A stretch of 64,000 nucleotides of DNA from Bradyrhizobium symbiodeficiens. GTDB taxonomy: Bacteria; Pseudomonadota; Alphaproteobacteria; Rhizobiales; Xanthobacteraceae. A program made the position numbers and the translations under genes. Numbering within the stretch: position 1 is the stretch's first letter; each line of letters starts with the position of its first letter. Location of the stretch: positions 5,520,501 to 5,584,500 of the forward strand of contig NZ_CP029427.2 in the NCBI RefSeq assembly GCF_002266465.3, read 5' to 3'. Under the pieces are notes generated by a model. It ran no database searches. It worked only from the letters and a program-made list of their open reading frames with translations, and was not told where the DNA came from. Below are positions 10,882 through 19,450 of the stretch, one piece after another.

Positions 10882-12192
10882 ATGCCAACTTCACGCAGGC
10901 AGCTGCTGAAGGGTACGGCGGCTGCCGCCGCTACGCTCAGCCTCGATTGGACCAGGGCCCAGGCGCAGGCCGAGAATTTGCGCGTCGGCCTGATCTACGA
11001 CCTCACCGGTCCCTTCGCCGCCGGCGGCTCGGTCGCCTCCTCGGTCGGCGCGCAGATCGCCATCGACCTCGTCAACGAGAAGGGCGGCATCGGCGGCAAG
11101 ACCAAGATCGTGCCCGTCGCGGCGGACTCCCAGAGCAAGGCCGACGTTGCGATCAACGAGGCCGAGCGGCTGATCAGCCAGGAAAAGATCGACATCATCA
11201 ACGGCGTCTATTCCAGCGCGCATGCGGTGCCGATGGCTGCAAAGGTCGAGCAGCAGAAGAAGATCCTCTGGATCACGACCGCGGTCTCGACCGCCGTGTT
11301 CAAGGACAAGAACCTGCAATACGTGTTTCGCGCGCAGATCCATTCGGATCAATACGGCCAGGCCTTCGCCGGCTTCCTCACCGAGCACGCGAAAGCCAGG
11401 CTCGGCATGGAGGCCAAGGACGTCAAGGTCGCGCTGATCCACGAAGACGGCCCCTATGGCGTCGGGGTCGCCGCGGCCGACGAGGCCTATGCCAAGCAGG
11501 CGGGCATCCAGGTGGTGCTGCGCGAAGGCTATTCGGCGTCCGCGCCCGACCTCTCGGTGCTCGTCACCAAGCTCAAGCGCGCCAAGGCGGACGTGATCTC
11601 GCACGCCGGCTACAACCCCGACATCACGCTGTTCCTGCGTCAGGCCCGCGAGAGCGGGTTGCGCTTCAAGATGCTGTTCGGGGCCGGCGCCGGCTACAGC
11701 CAGCTCGACAAGCTGCGCGCCACCTTCGGCCCCGACATCGACAATTTCTGCAACATCGATCCGGTGCCGGCGCAGCTGCTCGATCCCGCCAAGCTCGCGC
11801 CGGGCATGGGCGAGCTGATCAAGACCATGGTCTCGCGCTACCAGACCAAGACCGGCGCCACCGACGTGCCGCCGCACTGCTCGATGGGCTTCAACCAGAC
11901 CTGGGTGCTGCTCAACAACGTGCTGCCGGTGGCCAAGGAGAAGTACGGCAGCTTCGAGCCGGAGGCGATCCGCAAGGCCGCGCTCGACGTCGATATTCCC
12001 GCCGGCGGCACCATCCAGGGCTACGGCGTGAAATTCTTCCCGCCGGGCACGCCGCTGTCCGGCCAGAACGAACGCTCGACCCCGGTGGTGATGCAGAACG
12101 CTGGCGAGCACATCTCGGTGGTGTGGCCGACCAACATCAAAACGCGGGACCCGGTATTCCCGCTGCCGAAGGGCTCGACCTACGGGGCGTAG
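10882..12192 (+). CDS. ABC transporter substrate-binding protein, Tat signal, unlinked
   Basis: A 436-residue LIV-family (type I) periplasmic binding protein. Its N-terminus has a twin-arginine signal (SRRQLLKGTAAAAATLSL), unlike the Sec signals of the two proteins upstream. It starts at an ATG with GGGAGGAT at ideal spacing. No permease or ATPase lies beside it. It is clearly related to the 436-residue binding protein at 36661-37971 (shared pattern DLTGP, INEAERLISQEKID versus INESVRLLEQEKVD, HAGYNPDITLFLRQARE), so it may feed that transporter or another elsewhere. Ligand unknown. Confidence 0.85.
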   Translation: MPTSRRQLLKGTAAAAATLSLDWTRAQAQAENLRVGLIYDLTGPFAAGGSVASSVGAQIAIDLVNEKGGIGGKTKIVPVAADSQSKADVAINEAERLISQEKIDIINGVYSSAHAVPMAAKVEQQKKILWITTAVSTAVFKDKNLQYVFRAQIHSDQYGQAFAGFLTEHAKARLGMEAKDVKVALIHEDGPYGVGVAAADEAYAKQAGIQVVLREGYSASAPDLSVLVTKLKRAKADVISHAGYNPDITLFLRQARESGLRFKMLFGAGAGYSQLDKLRATFGPDIDNFCNIDPVPAQLLDPAKLAPGMGELIKTMVSRYQTKTGATDVPPHCSMGFNQTWVLLNNVLPVAKEKYGSFEPEAIRKAALDVDIPAGGTIQGYGVKFFPPGTPLSGQNERSTPVVMQNAGEHISVVWPTNIKTRDPVFPLPKGSTYGA

Positions 12193-12218
12193 GAGCGAGC
12201 GACGGCCACGGTGCTGCG

Positions 12219-12247
12219 CTCTCTCGCCCCGCTTGCGGGGAGAGGGA
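12219..12247. terminator. GC-rich hairpin between convergent genes
   Basis: CTCTCGCCCCGC and GCGGGGAGAG form a hairpin with a short TT loop and one mismatch, between the ends of the binding-protein gene (12192) and the oxidoreductase gene (12277). It resembles the dispersed CTC..CCCCGC-TTGC-GGGG..GAG palindromes of Bradyrhizobium (from memory) and could terminate from both sides. Confidence 0.45.
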
Positions 12248-12276
12248 GCACACCTCCGCTGCAGCGATGGCCTCCT

Positions 12277-13446
12277 TCACAACACCACCCTCCGCCCCTC
12301 CTCCGCCGCCCAGTACCCTGCGTAGTTGACCTTGATCGTCTCATAGGCGAGCGCGAGGTCGGACAGCGGCTGCCGGCCCGTCGCCACGCATTCCATGAAG
12401 TCCTGGATCTCCTGCAAATAGCCGCGCGTCCATTCCTCCTCCAGGCAGACATATTGCCAGCCGGTTTTGCGATCGACCTTCTCGGTGATGTAGACGGATG
12501 CGAGCTTCTCTTCGGAGGTCTGGTAGCTCATCAGATGATTGTTCGGCGTGATGTTGGCGAACAGCGAGCCGCCGGATGTGTAGGTCTCCACGAGATTGCG
12601 CACGCCGCCCATGATCATGTCGCCGGAGAACACGGTGGCCTTGGTGCCGTCGGAGAAGGTGGCGGTGAGCGTGCCCCAATCCTCGACGTCGAGCGGATTG
12701 GCCTTGATGTAGCCGCGCTCCTCGGGCTTGAGCGCGGCGGTGACGTTGCCGACATCGCCGGTGACGCTGGCGACACGGATGCTCTCGCCGCGCGCCTTCG
12801 CCTCCACCTGCTTCAGATACAGCACCGCCGAGAGCGGATGGCAGCCCATGCGGATCAGCGAGCCGCCGCCGGTCATCGCCCATTGCGCGGCGTGGGCCGC
12901 GTGCGAGCCGGAATGGCTCTCCTCGCCCTTCATGAACAGGATCTTGTCTTTCGTCGCCCTGATGATCTCCGCCGTCTTTGTCACCGCGGGCGCGTAGATC
13001 CAGTCCTCGGCATACATGAAGAGTCTTCCGGTGCGCTCGATCGCGGCGCGCGTCTTGTCCATCTCCTCGATCACGCGCTGATACATCAGCGCCTTCGGCA
13101 CGTGCTTGCCGATCGGCTGCGGATCGCCGTCACGGCCGAAATAGCCGGCGAACGGCTTTTCGCAGATGACGTGCTTGCCGGCTTGCATCGCGCCGACGAT
13201 CATTTCCGCATGAAGATTGGGCGGGGTGCAGATGTCGACGACGTCAATAGCTGCGTCCCCGATCAGATCAGAGAAGCTGCGATAGACCCGCGGGATGTCG
13301 TGGCGGCCGGCGAATTCGACGACATGGTCGCCGCGGGCAGCCACCGCCGCGACCTCGACGTCCACGCCATAGACGCGCCGGAACGCGTACATGTGCAGCT
13401 CCGACACGAAGCCGCAGCCGACGAGTCCCACCCTTATCCTTGCCAT
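12277..13446 (-). CDS. Gfo/Idh/MocA family oxidoreductase
   Basis: A 389-residue NAD(P)-dependent oxidoreductase. It has an N-terminal Rossmann fold (VGLVGCGFVSELH, residues about 6-18), VDICTPPNLH and the family hallmark CEKPF, followed by the alpha/beta C-terminal domain (AQWAMTGGGSLIRMGCHPLS). Members act on sugars, inositols or other polyols; the sequence does not tell which. The start at 13446 is the first codon consistent with the Rossmann strand. It lies 43 nt downstream of the small RlpA-like gene on the same strand, a probably fortuitous pairing. Confidence 0.85.
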   Translation of the reverse strand: MARIRVGLVGCGFVSELHMYAFRRVYGVDVEVAAVAARGDHVVEFAGRHDIPRVYRSFSDLIGDAAIDVVDICTPPNLHAEMIVGAMQAGKHVICEKPFAGYFGRDGDPQPIGKHVPKALMYQRVIEEMDKTRAAIERTGRLFMYAEDWIYAPAVTKTAEIIRATKDKILFMKGEESHSGSHAAHAAQWAMTGGGSLIRMGCHPLSAVLYLKQVEAKARGESIRVASVTGDVGNVTAALKPEERGYIKANPLDVEDWGTLTATFSDGTKATVFSGDMIMGGVRNLVETYTSGGSLFANITPNNHLMSYQTSEEKLASVYITEKVDRKTGWQYVCLEEEWTRGYLQEIQDFMECVATGRQPLSDLALAYETIKVNYAGYWAAEEGRRVVL

Positions 13447-13489
13447 AGCGCCCCCTTGCTTTGGGCGGCACTATAGCGCGCGGGCCGGC

Positions 13490-13801
13490 TTATTCCACGG
13501 AGACCCGCACCACGCCGGCGCTCATCATGCCGAGCGCGCGGGCGGCGGGCACCGAGAGATCGACGATACGGCCGCGGATGAAGGGGCCGCGATCGTTCAC
13601 GCGGCATTGGATCGTGCGGCCGCTGTAGGAGACCTTGAGCACGCTGCCGAACGGGCGGGTCCGGTGCGCGCAGGTCAGCTCGCCCTTGCCGGCCTTTGCG
13701 TAGCCGTAATAGGAAGCGAGCCCGCTTTCGGCGCGGGCGACGGAAAAGGCAGAAAAAGAAAAACAGGCCAGTGAAAAGAATAGCGTCGTTTGCGCTCGCA
13801 C
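13490..13801 (-). CDS. Short RlpA-like double-psi beta-barrel protein
   Basis: A 103-residue exported protein with a signal peptide (MRAQTTLFFSLACFSFSAFS, cleavage after VARA) and a minimal RlpA/DPBB domain: ASYYGY, RTRPFGSVLKV and the active-site region CRVNDRGPF...GRIVDLS. RlpA proteins are septal or cell-wall lytic transglycosylases acting on glycan strands lacking stem peptides. I prefer the GTG at 13801 because GGGAGCGG sits at good spacing and the signal peptide starts there; the frame is open to 13897. It lacks a SPOR domain and lipobox. A second, lipoprotein version is at 25449-25967. Confidence 0.72.
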   Translation of the reverse strand: MRAQTTLFFSLACFSFSAFSVARAESGLASYYGYAKAGKGELTCAHRTRPFGSVLKVSYSGRTIQCRVNDRGPFIRGRIVDLSVPAARALGMMSAGVVRVSVE

Positions 13802-13981
13802 GGCACCGCTCCCGATTGGCCCCGCCCGGCGCTGCAAACGTGCATTTGTTCCTCGAGTTCCAGCATACTGCCGAGCAATCCCCGGCAGGACCATCACACA
13901 TTGTTACTTTCGTGAAAGAGCAGCAAGCACCGTCGATATCTCGCGCAGTCTGTCCCGGCACGCCGCGATGCCGCGCGGAGG

Positions 13982-14010
13982 TGCGCGCAAACGCTCATCG
14001 TTTGCGCGCA
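13982..14010 (-). terminator. Strong hairpin downstream of the Gly/Tyr-rich gene
   Basis: TGCGCGCAAACG (13982-13993) pairs perfectly over 12 bp with CGTTTGCGCGCA (13999-14010) around a 5-nt loop, beginning 15 nt past the stop of the minus-strand gene at 14026. There is no T-run. Confidence 0.55.
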
Positions 14011-14025
14011 TGCTCGAACCGGCTC

Positions 14026-14463
14026 TCACCAATATCGGCGGTGATAGTGGCGGTGATAGACCCGGTACGGCCGGTAGTAACCGTAGCCATAGCCGTACGG
14101 ACGATAGGGCCGGTAATAGCGCGGATAGGCAGGTGCGTATCCATAGCCGCCGTAATAGGCCGGCGCGTAACCATAGCCATAGCCCGGCCCATAGCCGCCG
14201 TAATACGGACCGCCGCCGTAATAGCCGTAGCCATAAGGCGCGCCGCTGGCGATGGCGCCGCCGATGATCGCACCGGCAAGGAGGCCGCCTCCACCCCATC
14301 CCCAGCCACGACCGCGCCAATGCACTTGCGCGACATCGTCACCGACCGCGGCCTTCATGGTCGCGACGTTGGTCGGCAGCGGGGCCGCTGCCGCCTGTTG
14401 AATTTGGCCAGCGATGACCACGCCGGCGACCGAACAGGCAATTGCCGTTTTCCAGATCCTCAT
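14026..14463 (-). CDS. Gly/Tyr-rich exported protein
   Basis: A 145-residue protein with a Sec signal peptide (MRIWKTAIACSVAGVVIAG, ending QAAAAP) followed by a short globular part (VATMKAAVGDDVAQVHWRGR), a Gly-rich patch with a hydrophobic segment (LLAGAIIGGAIASG) and a low-complexity tail of GYGYYGGGPYYGGYG-type repeats that ends in Arg/His/Tyr. The start at 14463 has GGGAG upstream. Proteins of this composition are common in Bradyrhizobium, and their role is not established; surface or envelope association is a guess. The tail is encoded by simple CCG/TAG-type repeats, so its length may vary among strains. Confidence 0.7.
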   Translation of the reverse strand: MRIWKTAIACSVAGVVIAGQIQQAAAAPLPTNVATMKAAVGDDVAQVHWRGRGWGWGGGGLLAGAIIGGAIASGAPYGYGYYGGGPYYGGYGPGYGYGYAPAYYGGYGYAPAYPRYYRPYRPYGYGYGYYRPYRVYHRHYHRRYW

Positions 14464-14826
14464 CAACTTGCTCCCTGTCTGACGTTTCGCTTGGAAAAGG
14501 ATCGCAACAGCATGATCGGGCATCTTTGCGCCAAGTCAAAGCCGGGATTTTAAAGCCCGGATTTGCGTGCGGCGCACAAGTCCCGTTCATGCTTCTGCGA
14601 AGCGGCTGCCGACCTGCGAGGCGGACCAACGCGCCTGCTCTGCCCGACGTGACGCCGACGCGATGCCGGAGCCCTGCGGCCAACGCAAAAGCATTAAGCT
14701 TCCCGCCTTCGCAACCAACAACCTACTTCACGATTGACTATTCGTACCGCTACTATCGGTTCCAAGGGAGCGAGGTTTCTCGCGACGAATAGCCTCGGCC
14801 CTGCGCCGGGTGTGTGGGAGGATGAC
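14464..14826. other. Intergenic region upstream of glgC (no gene seen)
   Basis: About 360 nt between divergent genes. Open frames here lack protein-like composition or ribosome binding sites. TTGACT at 14734 has no well-spaced -10 partner. GGGAGG at 14816-14821 is the glgC Shine-Dalgarno. I see no convincing operator. Confidence 0.5.
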
Positions 14827-16089
14827 ATGAGTGCCGCGAGACCCGAGCCGCTTGCCCGTCAGGCGCTGGCCTTCGTCCTGGCCGGCGGACGTGGCAGCCG
14901 GCTCCTGGAGCTGACCGACCGCCGCGCCAAGCCGGCTGTCTATTTCGGCGGCAAGTCCCGCATCATCGATTTCGCGCTGTCCAATGCCGTCAATTCGGGC
15001 ATCCGCCGCATTGCTGTCGCGACCCAGTACAAGGCGCACAGCCTGATCCGGCATCTTCAAATGGGCTGGAACTTTTTCCGCCCCGAACGCAACGAGAGTT
15101 TCGACATCCTCCCCGCGAGCCAGCGGGTCTCCGAGAACATGTGGTATGTCGGCACGGCGGATGCCGTCTACCAGAACATCGACATCATCGAAACCCACGC
15201 CTGCCGTTTCATCGTCGTGCTGGCCGGCGACCATATCTATAAAATGGATTACGAGGTGATGCTGCGCCAGCACGTCGAGAGCGGCGCCGACGTCACCGTC
15301 GGTTGCCTGGAGATGCCGCGGCAAGAATCTTCCGGCTTCGGCATCATGCATATCGACGAGAACGGCTGGATCCAGGAATTCCTGGAGAAGCCGAAGGATC
15401 CGCCGCCGATGCCGGGCAAGCCGGACGTCTCGCTCGCCAGCATGGGCATCTACGTGTTCAACGCGAAGTTCCTGTTCGAGGAGCTCAAGCGCGACGCCGA
15501 GGACCCGAACTCGAACCACGATTTCGGCAAGGACATCATTCCCTACCTCGTCAAGAACGGCCGCGCGATGGCGCACCAATTCTCGACCTCCTGCGTGCGC
15601 ACCGGCACCGAGGAACGCGCCTATTGGCGCGATGTCGGTACCGTTGATGCCTACTGGGCTGCCAATATCGACCTCACCGACGTCGTGCCCGAGCTCGATC
15701 TGTTCGACAGCTCCTGGCCGATCTGGTCCTATGCGGAGATCACGCCGCCGGCGAAATTCGTCCATGACGAGGAGAGCCGGCGCGGCCAGGCCGTGAGTTC
15801 GCTGGTCTCGGGCGGCTGCATCATCTCCGGCGCTTCGCTGCGCCGGTCGCTGCTGTTCACCGGCGTGCGCATCAACTCCTACGCCAATGTCGAGAACGCC
15901 GTGATCATGCCTTATGTGCAAGTCGGCCGCGGCGCCCGCTTGAAGAACGTCGTGATCGACCGCGGCGTCGAAATTCCGGAGGGACTCGTGATCGGCGAGG
16001 ATCCCGAACTCGACGCAAAGCGCTTCCGCACCACCGAGCAGGGGATCTCGCTCGTCACCCAGCCGATGATCGACAGGCTCAATACATGA
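14827..16089 (+). CDS. glgC: Glucose-1-phosphate adenylyltransferase
   Basis: A 420-residue ADP-glucose pyrophosphorylase, which makes ADP-glucose from ATP and glucose 1-phosphate, the committed step of glycogen synthesis. The nucleotidyltransferase signature AFVLAGGRGSRLLELTDRRA is near the N-terminus, followed by KPAVYFGGKSRIIDFALSN, the catalytic AGDHIYKMDY, GIMHIDE, and a C-terminal left-handed beta-helix (GGCIISGASLRRSLLFTGV). Length is normal. The ATG at 14827 has GGGAGG six bases upstream. Its stop overlaps the glgA start by 4 nt (ATGA), so it is the first gene of a glgC-glgA operon. No branching enzyme gene is next to it. Confidence 0.95.
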   Translation: MSAARPEPLARQALAFVLAGGRGSRLLELTDRRAKPAVYFGGKSRIIDFALSNAVNSGIRRIAVATQYKAHSLIRHLQMGWNFFRPERNESFDILPASQRVSENMWYVGTADAVYQNIDIIETHACRFIVVLAGDHIYKMDYEVMLRQHVESGADVTVGCLEMPRQESSGFGIMHIDENGWIQEFLEKPKDPPPMPGKPDVSLASMGIYVFNAKFLFEELKRDAEDPNSNHDFGKDIIPYLVKNGRAMAHQFSTSCVRTGTEERAYWRDVGTVDAYWAANIDLTDVVPELDLFDSSWPIWSYAEITPPAKFVHDEESRRGQAVSSLVSGGCIISGASLRRSLLFTGVRINSYANVENAVIMPYVQVGRGARLKNVVIDRGVEIPEGLVIGEDPELDAKRFRTTEQGISLVTQPMIDRLNT

Positions 16090-17540
16090 CGCCTGTTCGC
16101 GTCCTCGCGGTCGCATCTGAAGTCTATCCCATCGTCAAGACCGGCGGCCTCGCGGATGTTGCCGGCGCGCTGCCGATCGCGCTGAAGGCGCATGGCGTCG
16201 AGATGCGCACCTTGATGCCGGGCTATCCCGACGTGATGCGGCTGGTATCGAACGCAGAGGAGATCCGGAGCTGGCCGGATTATTTCGGCGGGCGGGGCCG
16301 GTTGCTTGCGGGCTCCCATGACGGGCTCGACCTGTTCGTGCTCGACGTGCCGCATCTCTATGCGCGGCCGGGCAACCCTTACGTCACCACCGAAGGTGTC
16401 GATTGGCCGGACAATGGCGTGCGCTTCGCGGCGCTGTCGCGCATCGCCGCCGATATCGGCCACGGCCTCGTCCCCGCCTTCGTGCCCGAAATCGTCCATG
16501 CCCATGACTGGCAGGCCGGGCTCGCGGCGGCCTATCTGCACTATGACGATCGCCCGCGGCCCGGCACCGTGATGACCATCCACAACATGGCCTATCAGGG
16601 CAAGTTCGCTCCCGAGCTGATCGGTGCGATCGGCCTGCCCTGGCACGCGTTCAGCGTCAACGAGATCGAATATTTCGGTGGCATCAGCTTCCTGAAGGCG
16701 GGCCTGCAATTCGCCGATCGCATCACCACGGTGTCGCCGACCTACGCGCAGGAAATCCAGAGCGACGAAGGCGGCATGGGGTTCGGCGGCCTGTTGCGCG
16801 CACGCGCCAACGTGCTGAGCGGCATCCTCAACGGCATCGACGTCTCGGTGTGGAATCCGCAAGGTGATCCGCACATCGCCTACCGCTACGGCGCCGAGGA
16901 CCTGACCTTCCGGGCCGCGAACAAGGCGGTGCTGCAGCAGCAGTTCAGTCTCGATTCCTCCGACGAGGCGCCGCTGCTCGGCGTCATCAGCCGGCTGTCC
17001 TGGCAAAAGGGTCTCGATCTGCTGCTCGAGGCCCTTCCGACCATTTTGGCCGAAGGCATGCAGCTCGCGCTGCTCGGCAGCGGCGACCGCGATCTTCAGG
17101 ATCGCTATCAGTCCGCAGCCCGCGCCAATCCCGGCCGGATCGGCGTCGTGATCGGCTATGACGAGATATTGGCGCACCTGCTCCAGGCCGGATCCGACGC
17201 ACTGATCGTGCCGTCGCGCTTCGAGCCCTGCGGCCTGACCCAGCTCTGCGCGCTGCGTTACGGCGCCGTTCCGATCGTCTCACGCGTCGGCGGGCTGGAG
17301 GACACCATCGTGGATATCGGAGAGGCCGACGCCTCCGGCCGCGATGCCACCGGTTTCAAGTTCGCACCCGTGACGGCAGAGGCCCTTGCCGGCACGCTGC
17401 GCAAGGCCAACACCGCCTTTCACGACAAGCCGACCTGGCGCAAGCTGCAACGAAACGGCCTTGCGACCGACGTCTCCTGGCGCAACCGCGCCGGCGACTA
17501 TGCCGCGCTGTATCGTGATCTGATGGCGGCCCGCGCCTGA
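16086..17540 (+). CDS. glgA: Glycogen synthase
   Basis: A 484-residue GT5-family ADP-glucose:glycogen glucosyltransferase. The substrate-binding motif KTGGLADV follows VLAVASEVYPIV at the N-terminus; VHAHDWQAGL, SRLSWQKGLDLLLEALP and PSRFEPCGLTQLCALRYG complete the GT-B signatures. It overlaps glgC by 4 nt and takes ADP-glucose from it. The operon is followed by a 130-bp inverted repeat instead of a simple terminator. Confidence 0.95.
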   Translation: MTPVRVLAVASEVYPIVKTGGLADVAGALPIALKAHGVEMRTLMPGYPDVMRLVSNAEEIRSWPDYFGGRGRLLAGSHDGLDLFVLDVPHLYARPGNPYVTTEGVDWPDNGVRFAALSRIAADIGHGLVPAFVPEIVHAHDWQAGLAAAYLHYDDRPRPGTVMTIHNMAYQGKFAPELIGAIGLPWHAFSVNEIEYFGGISFLKAGLQFADRITTVSPTYAQEIQSDEGGMGFGGLLRARANVLSGILNGIDVSVWNPQGDPHIAYRYGAEDLTFRAANKAVLQQQFSLDSSDEAPLLGVISRLSWQKGLDLLLEALPTILAEGMQLALLGSGDRDLQDRYQSAARANPGRIGVVIGYDEILAHLLQAGSDALIVPSRFEPCGLTQLCALRYGAVPIVSRVGGLEDTIVDIGEADASGRDATGFKFAPVTAEALAGTLRKANTAFHDKPTWRKLQRNGLATDVSWRNRAGDYAALYRDLMAARA

Positions 17541-17570
17541 AGCGGCAGGGCATTCGAGACCCTCAGCCAT

Positions 17571-17700
17571 CCTTCGAGACGACCGCTTCGCGGTCTCCTC
17601 AGGATGAGGACGGAGTCCGCGGCAACGAACCTCGACAGCACCGGCGCTGCTTAGCCTCATCCTGAGGAGGCGCGTAAGCGCCGTCTCGAAGGACGAGGCG
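17571..17700. repeat. 130-bp inverted-repeat element, copy A
   Basis: It begins CCTTCGAGACGACCGCTTCG and ends in GTCTCGAAGGACGAGGCG, with internal arms CTCAGGATGAGG and CCTCATCCTGAGG. The outer arms are imperfect inverted repeats and carry small nested palindromes. Copy B is at 18103-18234; outer parts match closely while the central ~35 nt differ. This looks like a known dispersed Bradyrhizobium repeat (from memory). Confidence 0.75.
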
Positions 17701-17770
17701 TGCGCACCGACGGCCGCATGGATGGCCGCCCTGAGAAGCATGACCGTCGAATCCATGTTATAGAGCCGGC

Positions 17771-18031
17771 ATGGACCCGTTCGTGATCAAGCTGATCGGC
17801 TTTGCCGCCGCCACCTGCACCACCGTGGCCTACGCGCCGCAAGCCATCAAGGTGTGGAAGACCCGCTCCACCGGCGACATCTCGCTCGGCATGTTCCTGG
17901 TGATGGTGCTGGGCCTCGCGCTGTGGCTGATCTACGGCCTGCTCTCGGGCGATGCGCCGCTGGTCGCCGCCAACGCCATCACCATGGTGCTCGCCGGCTG
18001 CATCCTGTTCATGAAGCTGAAATACGGGTGA
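17771..18031 (+). CDS. SemiSWEET sugar transporter
   Basis: An 86-residue protein with three predicted membrane helices and the PQ-loop/MtN3 pattern: TVAYAPQAIKVWKTRSTGDIS in the first helix-loop, a second helix MFLVMVLGLALWLIYGLL, and a third AANAITMVLAGCILFMKL. SemiSWEETs dimerise to form a six-helix bidirectional sugar uniporter; a Bradyrhizobium japonicum member is a characterised sucrose transporter. The conserved Asn (AAN) expected in the substrate pocket is present. It lies just downstream of glgCA and is bracketed by two copies of the same 130-bp repeat. Confidence 0.88.
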   Translation: MDPFVIKLIGFAAATCTTVAYAPQAIKVWKTRSTGDISLGMFLVMVLGLALWLIYGLLSGDAPLVAANAITMVLAGCILFMKLKYG

Positions 18032-18102
18032 GGCGCCTTCCTTCATCTCTTCCCGCTTGCGGCAGGGCTATCGCATTTGAGGCGACCTTCGCCGCGGCAT
18101 AT

Positions 18103-18234
18103 CCTTCGAGACGCCCGCCGTTGGCGGGCCCCTCAGGATGAGGGCGGAGTGCGCGGTACGGATTCAAAGCACACCGACGCAGCCGAGCCTCATCCTGAGG
18201 AGACCGCGAAGCGGTCGTCTCGAAGGACGAGGCG
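18103..18234. repeat. 130-bp inverted-repeat element, copy B
   Basis: Same architecture and orientation as copy A at 17571-17700: CCTTCGAGACG...CTCAGGATGAGG, a divergent centre, then CCTCATCCTGAGGAGACCGC and GTCTCGAAGGACGAGGCG. It ends about 60 nt before the stop of the convergent dioxygenase gene. Confidence 0.75.
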
Positions 18235-18297
18235 CTTGCTCCGATGTCGCTGCGAAGCATATGCGATTGCCCTGCGCCTGCGGGGCGAGGGAGAAGA

Positions 18298-19095
18298 TCA
18301 CCCACCAAACACGTACGACGCCATCGCCACGCTCGCGACCTCGTCGACGAAGACGCGTTTGCCGATATCGCTGCCGGCGGCGCCGGCGGCCACCATCAGC
18401 GGCAGCAGATGGTCCTCGCGCGGATGCGCGAGCCGTGCGCCGGGCGCATTCTCCCAATCGACCAGCATCGCGTTGCGGCGGGCGGGATCGGGGTTGCTGA
18501 TCGCCTCGTTCAGATAGGCTTCGAAATCATACGAGACCGGCTTCGACTCCGGCCGGTTGAAGCCACGCATGTTGTGATAGGTCAACCCGCTGCCGACGAT
18601 CAGAATGCCTTCGTCGCGGAGCGCGGCGATGGCTTCGCCGACCTTGATGTGCTCGGCCGCATCGTAAGCAGATTTCAGCGAGAGCAGCACGATCGGCATG
18701 TCGGCGTTCGGATACATCAGGCCGAGCGGCACGAAGGTGCCGTGATCGAAACCCTGGTTGGGATCTTCCCGGCAAGCGACGCCCTCGCCCGCAAGCAGCG
18801 TCTTCACCTTCGCTGCGAGCTCCGGCATGCCCGGCGCTGGATATTTGAGGTGATAGGTGTGCTCGGGGAAACCGTAATAGTCGTATACCATCGGCGGCTG
18901 CGCGGAGGTCGAGACGGTGAAGGCATCGGCTTCCCAATGGCCGGTGATGACGAGCACCGCCTTCGGCCTTTCGGGAAGCAGCTGAGGCAACCGGCCGAAC
19001 TCCTGGGCGGTCCTGGCGTATTGCACCCGCCGATCCTCCATGAATGGCCACGGACCGCCGCCATGCGACAGGAAGAGGGTCGGTAATCGCGTCAT
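18298..19095 (-). CDS. DODA-type class III extradiol ring-cleavage dioxygenase
   Basis: A 265-residue protein of the LigB/DODA (YgiD-like) family, which open catechol-type rings with an active-site metal. Metal-ligand regions are visible: SHGGGPWPF at the N-terminus, ITGHWEAD, and FDHGTFVPLGLMYP. The ATG at 19095 gives the family N-terminus TRLPTLFLSHGGG; no strong Shine-Dalgarno precedes it, and the open frame continues upstream without protein character. The physiological substrate is unknown; relatives act on DOPA or protocatechuate-like compounds. Confidence 0.85.
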   Translation of the reverse strand: MTRLPTLFLSHGGGPWPFMEDRRVQYARTAQEFGRLPQLLPERPKAVLVITGHWEADAFTVSTSAQPPMVYDYYGFPEHTYHLKYPAPGMPELAAKVKTLLAGEGVACREDPNQGFDHGTFVPLGLMYPNADMPIVLLSLKSAYDAAEHIKVGEAIAALRDEGILIVGSGLTYHNMRGFNRPESKPVSYDFEAYLNEAISNPDPARRNAMLVDWENAPGARLAHPREDHLLPLMVAAGAAGSDIGKRVFVDEVASVAMASYVFGG

Positions 19096-19249
19096 CGGAT
19101 TGGTCTCGTCGGAAAGGTGCGCGTGCCAGCGCCCGCGCGACGGCCGCGAGCATAGGCAAACCGGCATGGTTAGCAAGTCGTTAACGATTGCCGCCCAAAA
19201 TCCCCGGTGCGGCCGAAGCAGTCGGCCCGAAGACAAGCGAGACGTTGAG

Positions 19250-19429
19250 ATGAGGAAGTTTGCGCTGGGGGACGTCGTCAACAGTGACAAGGGCCGCCGC
19301 GGCATCGTTCGCGCCGCCTTCAAGTCGCGGGACGGCCAGCAGTTCTACGCCGTCGAGAAGGACGGCGCGATGGACTATCTGGAGGAAGACCGGCTGACGC
19401 CGGCGCCCCGCGTCGAGCTCGCGGCTTAA
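19250..19429 (+). CDS. Small conserved-looking protein of unknown function
   Basis: A 59-residue, charged protein beginning MRKFALGDVVNSDKGRRG. The first 40 residues look like a small beta-barrel or KOW/SH3-like fold (GDVVNSDKGRRGIV...QFYAVEKDG), but I cannot name a family. The ATG at 19250 follows GAGACGTTGAG. Its end is 21 nt from the end of the convergent carboxylesterase-like gene. Confidence 0.6.
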   Translation: MRKFALGDVVNSDKGRRGIVRAAFKSRDGQQFYAVEKDGAMDYLEEDRLTPAPRVELAA

Positions 19430-19450
19430 GTCCAACCCATTCGTGTCGCG

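Noticed and set aside
14734..14756. TTGACT...TACTAT as a glgC promoter
   Set aside because: Spacing between the elements is only 11 nt, too short for sigma-70.
14728..16116. Open frame opposite glgC
   Set aside because: Shadow of glgC; composition rich in Asp/Gly/His/Arg with no family pattern.
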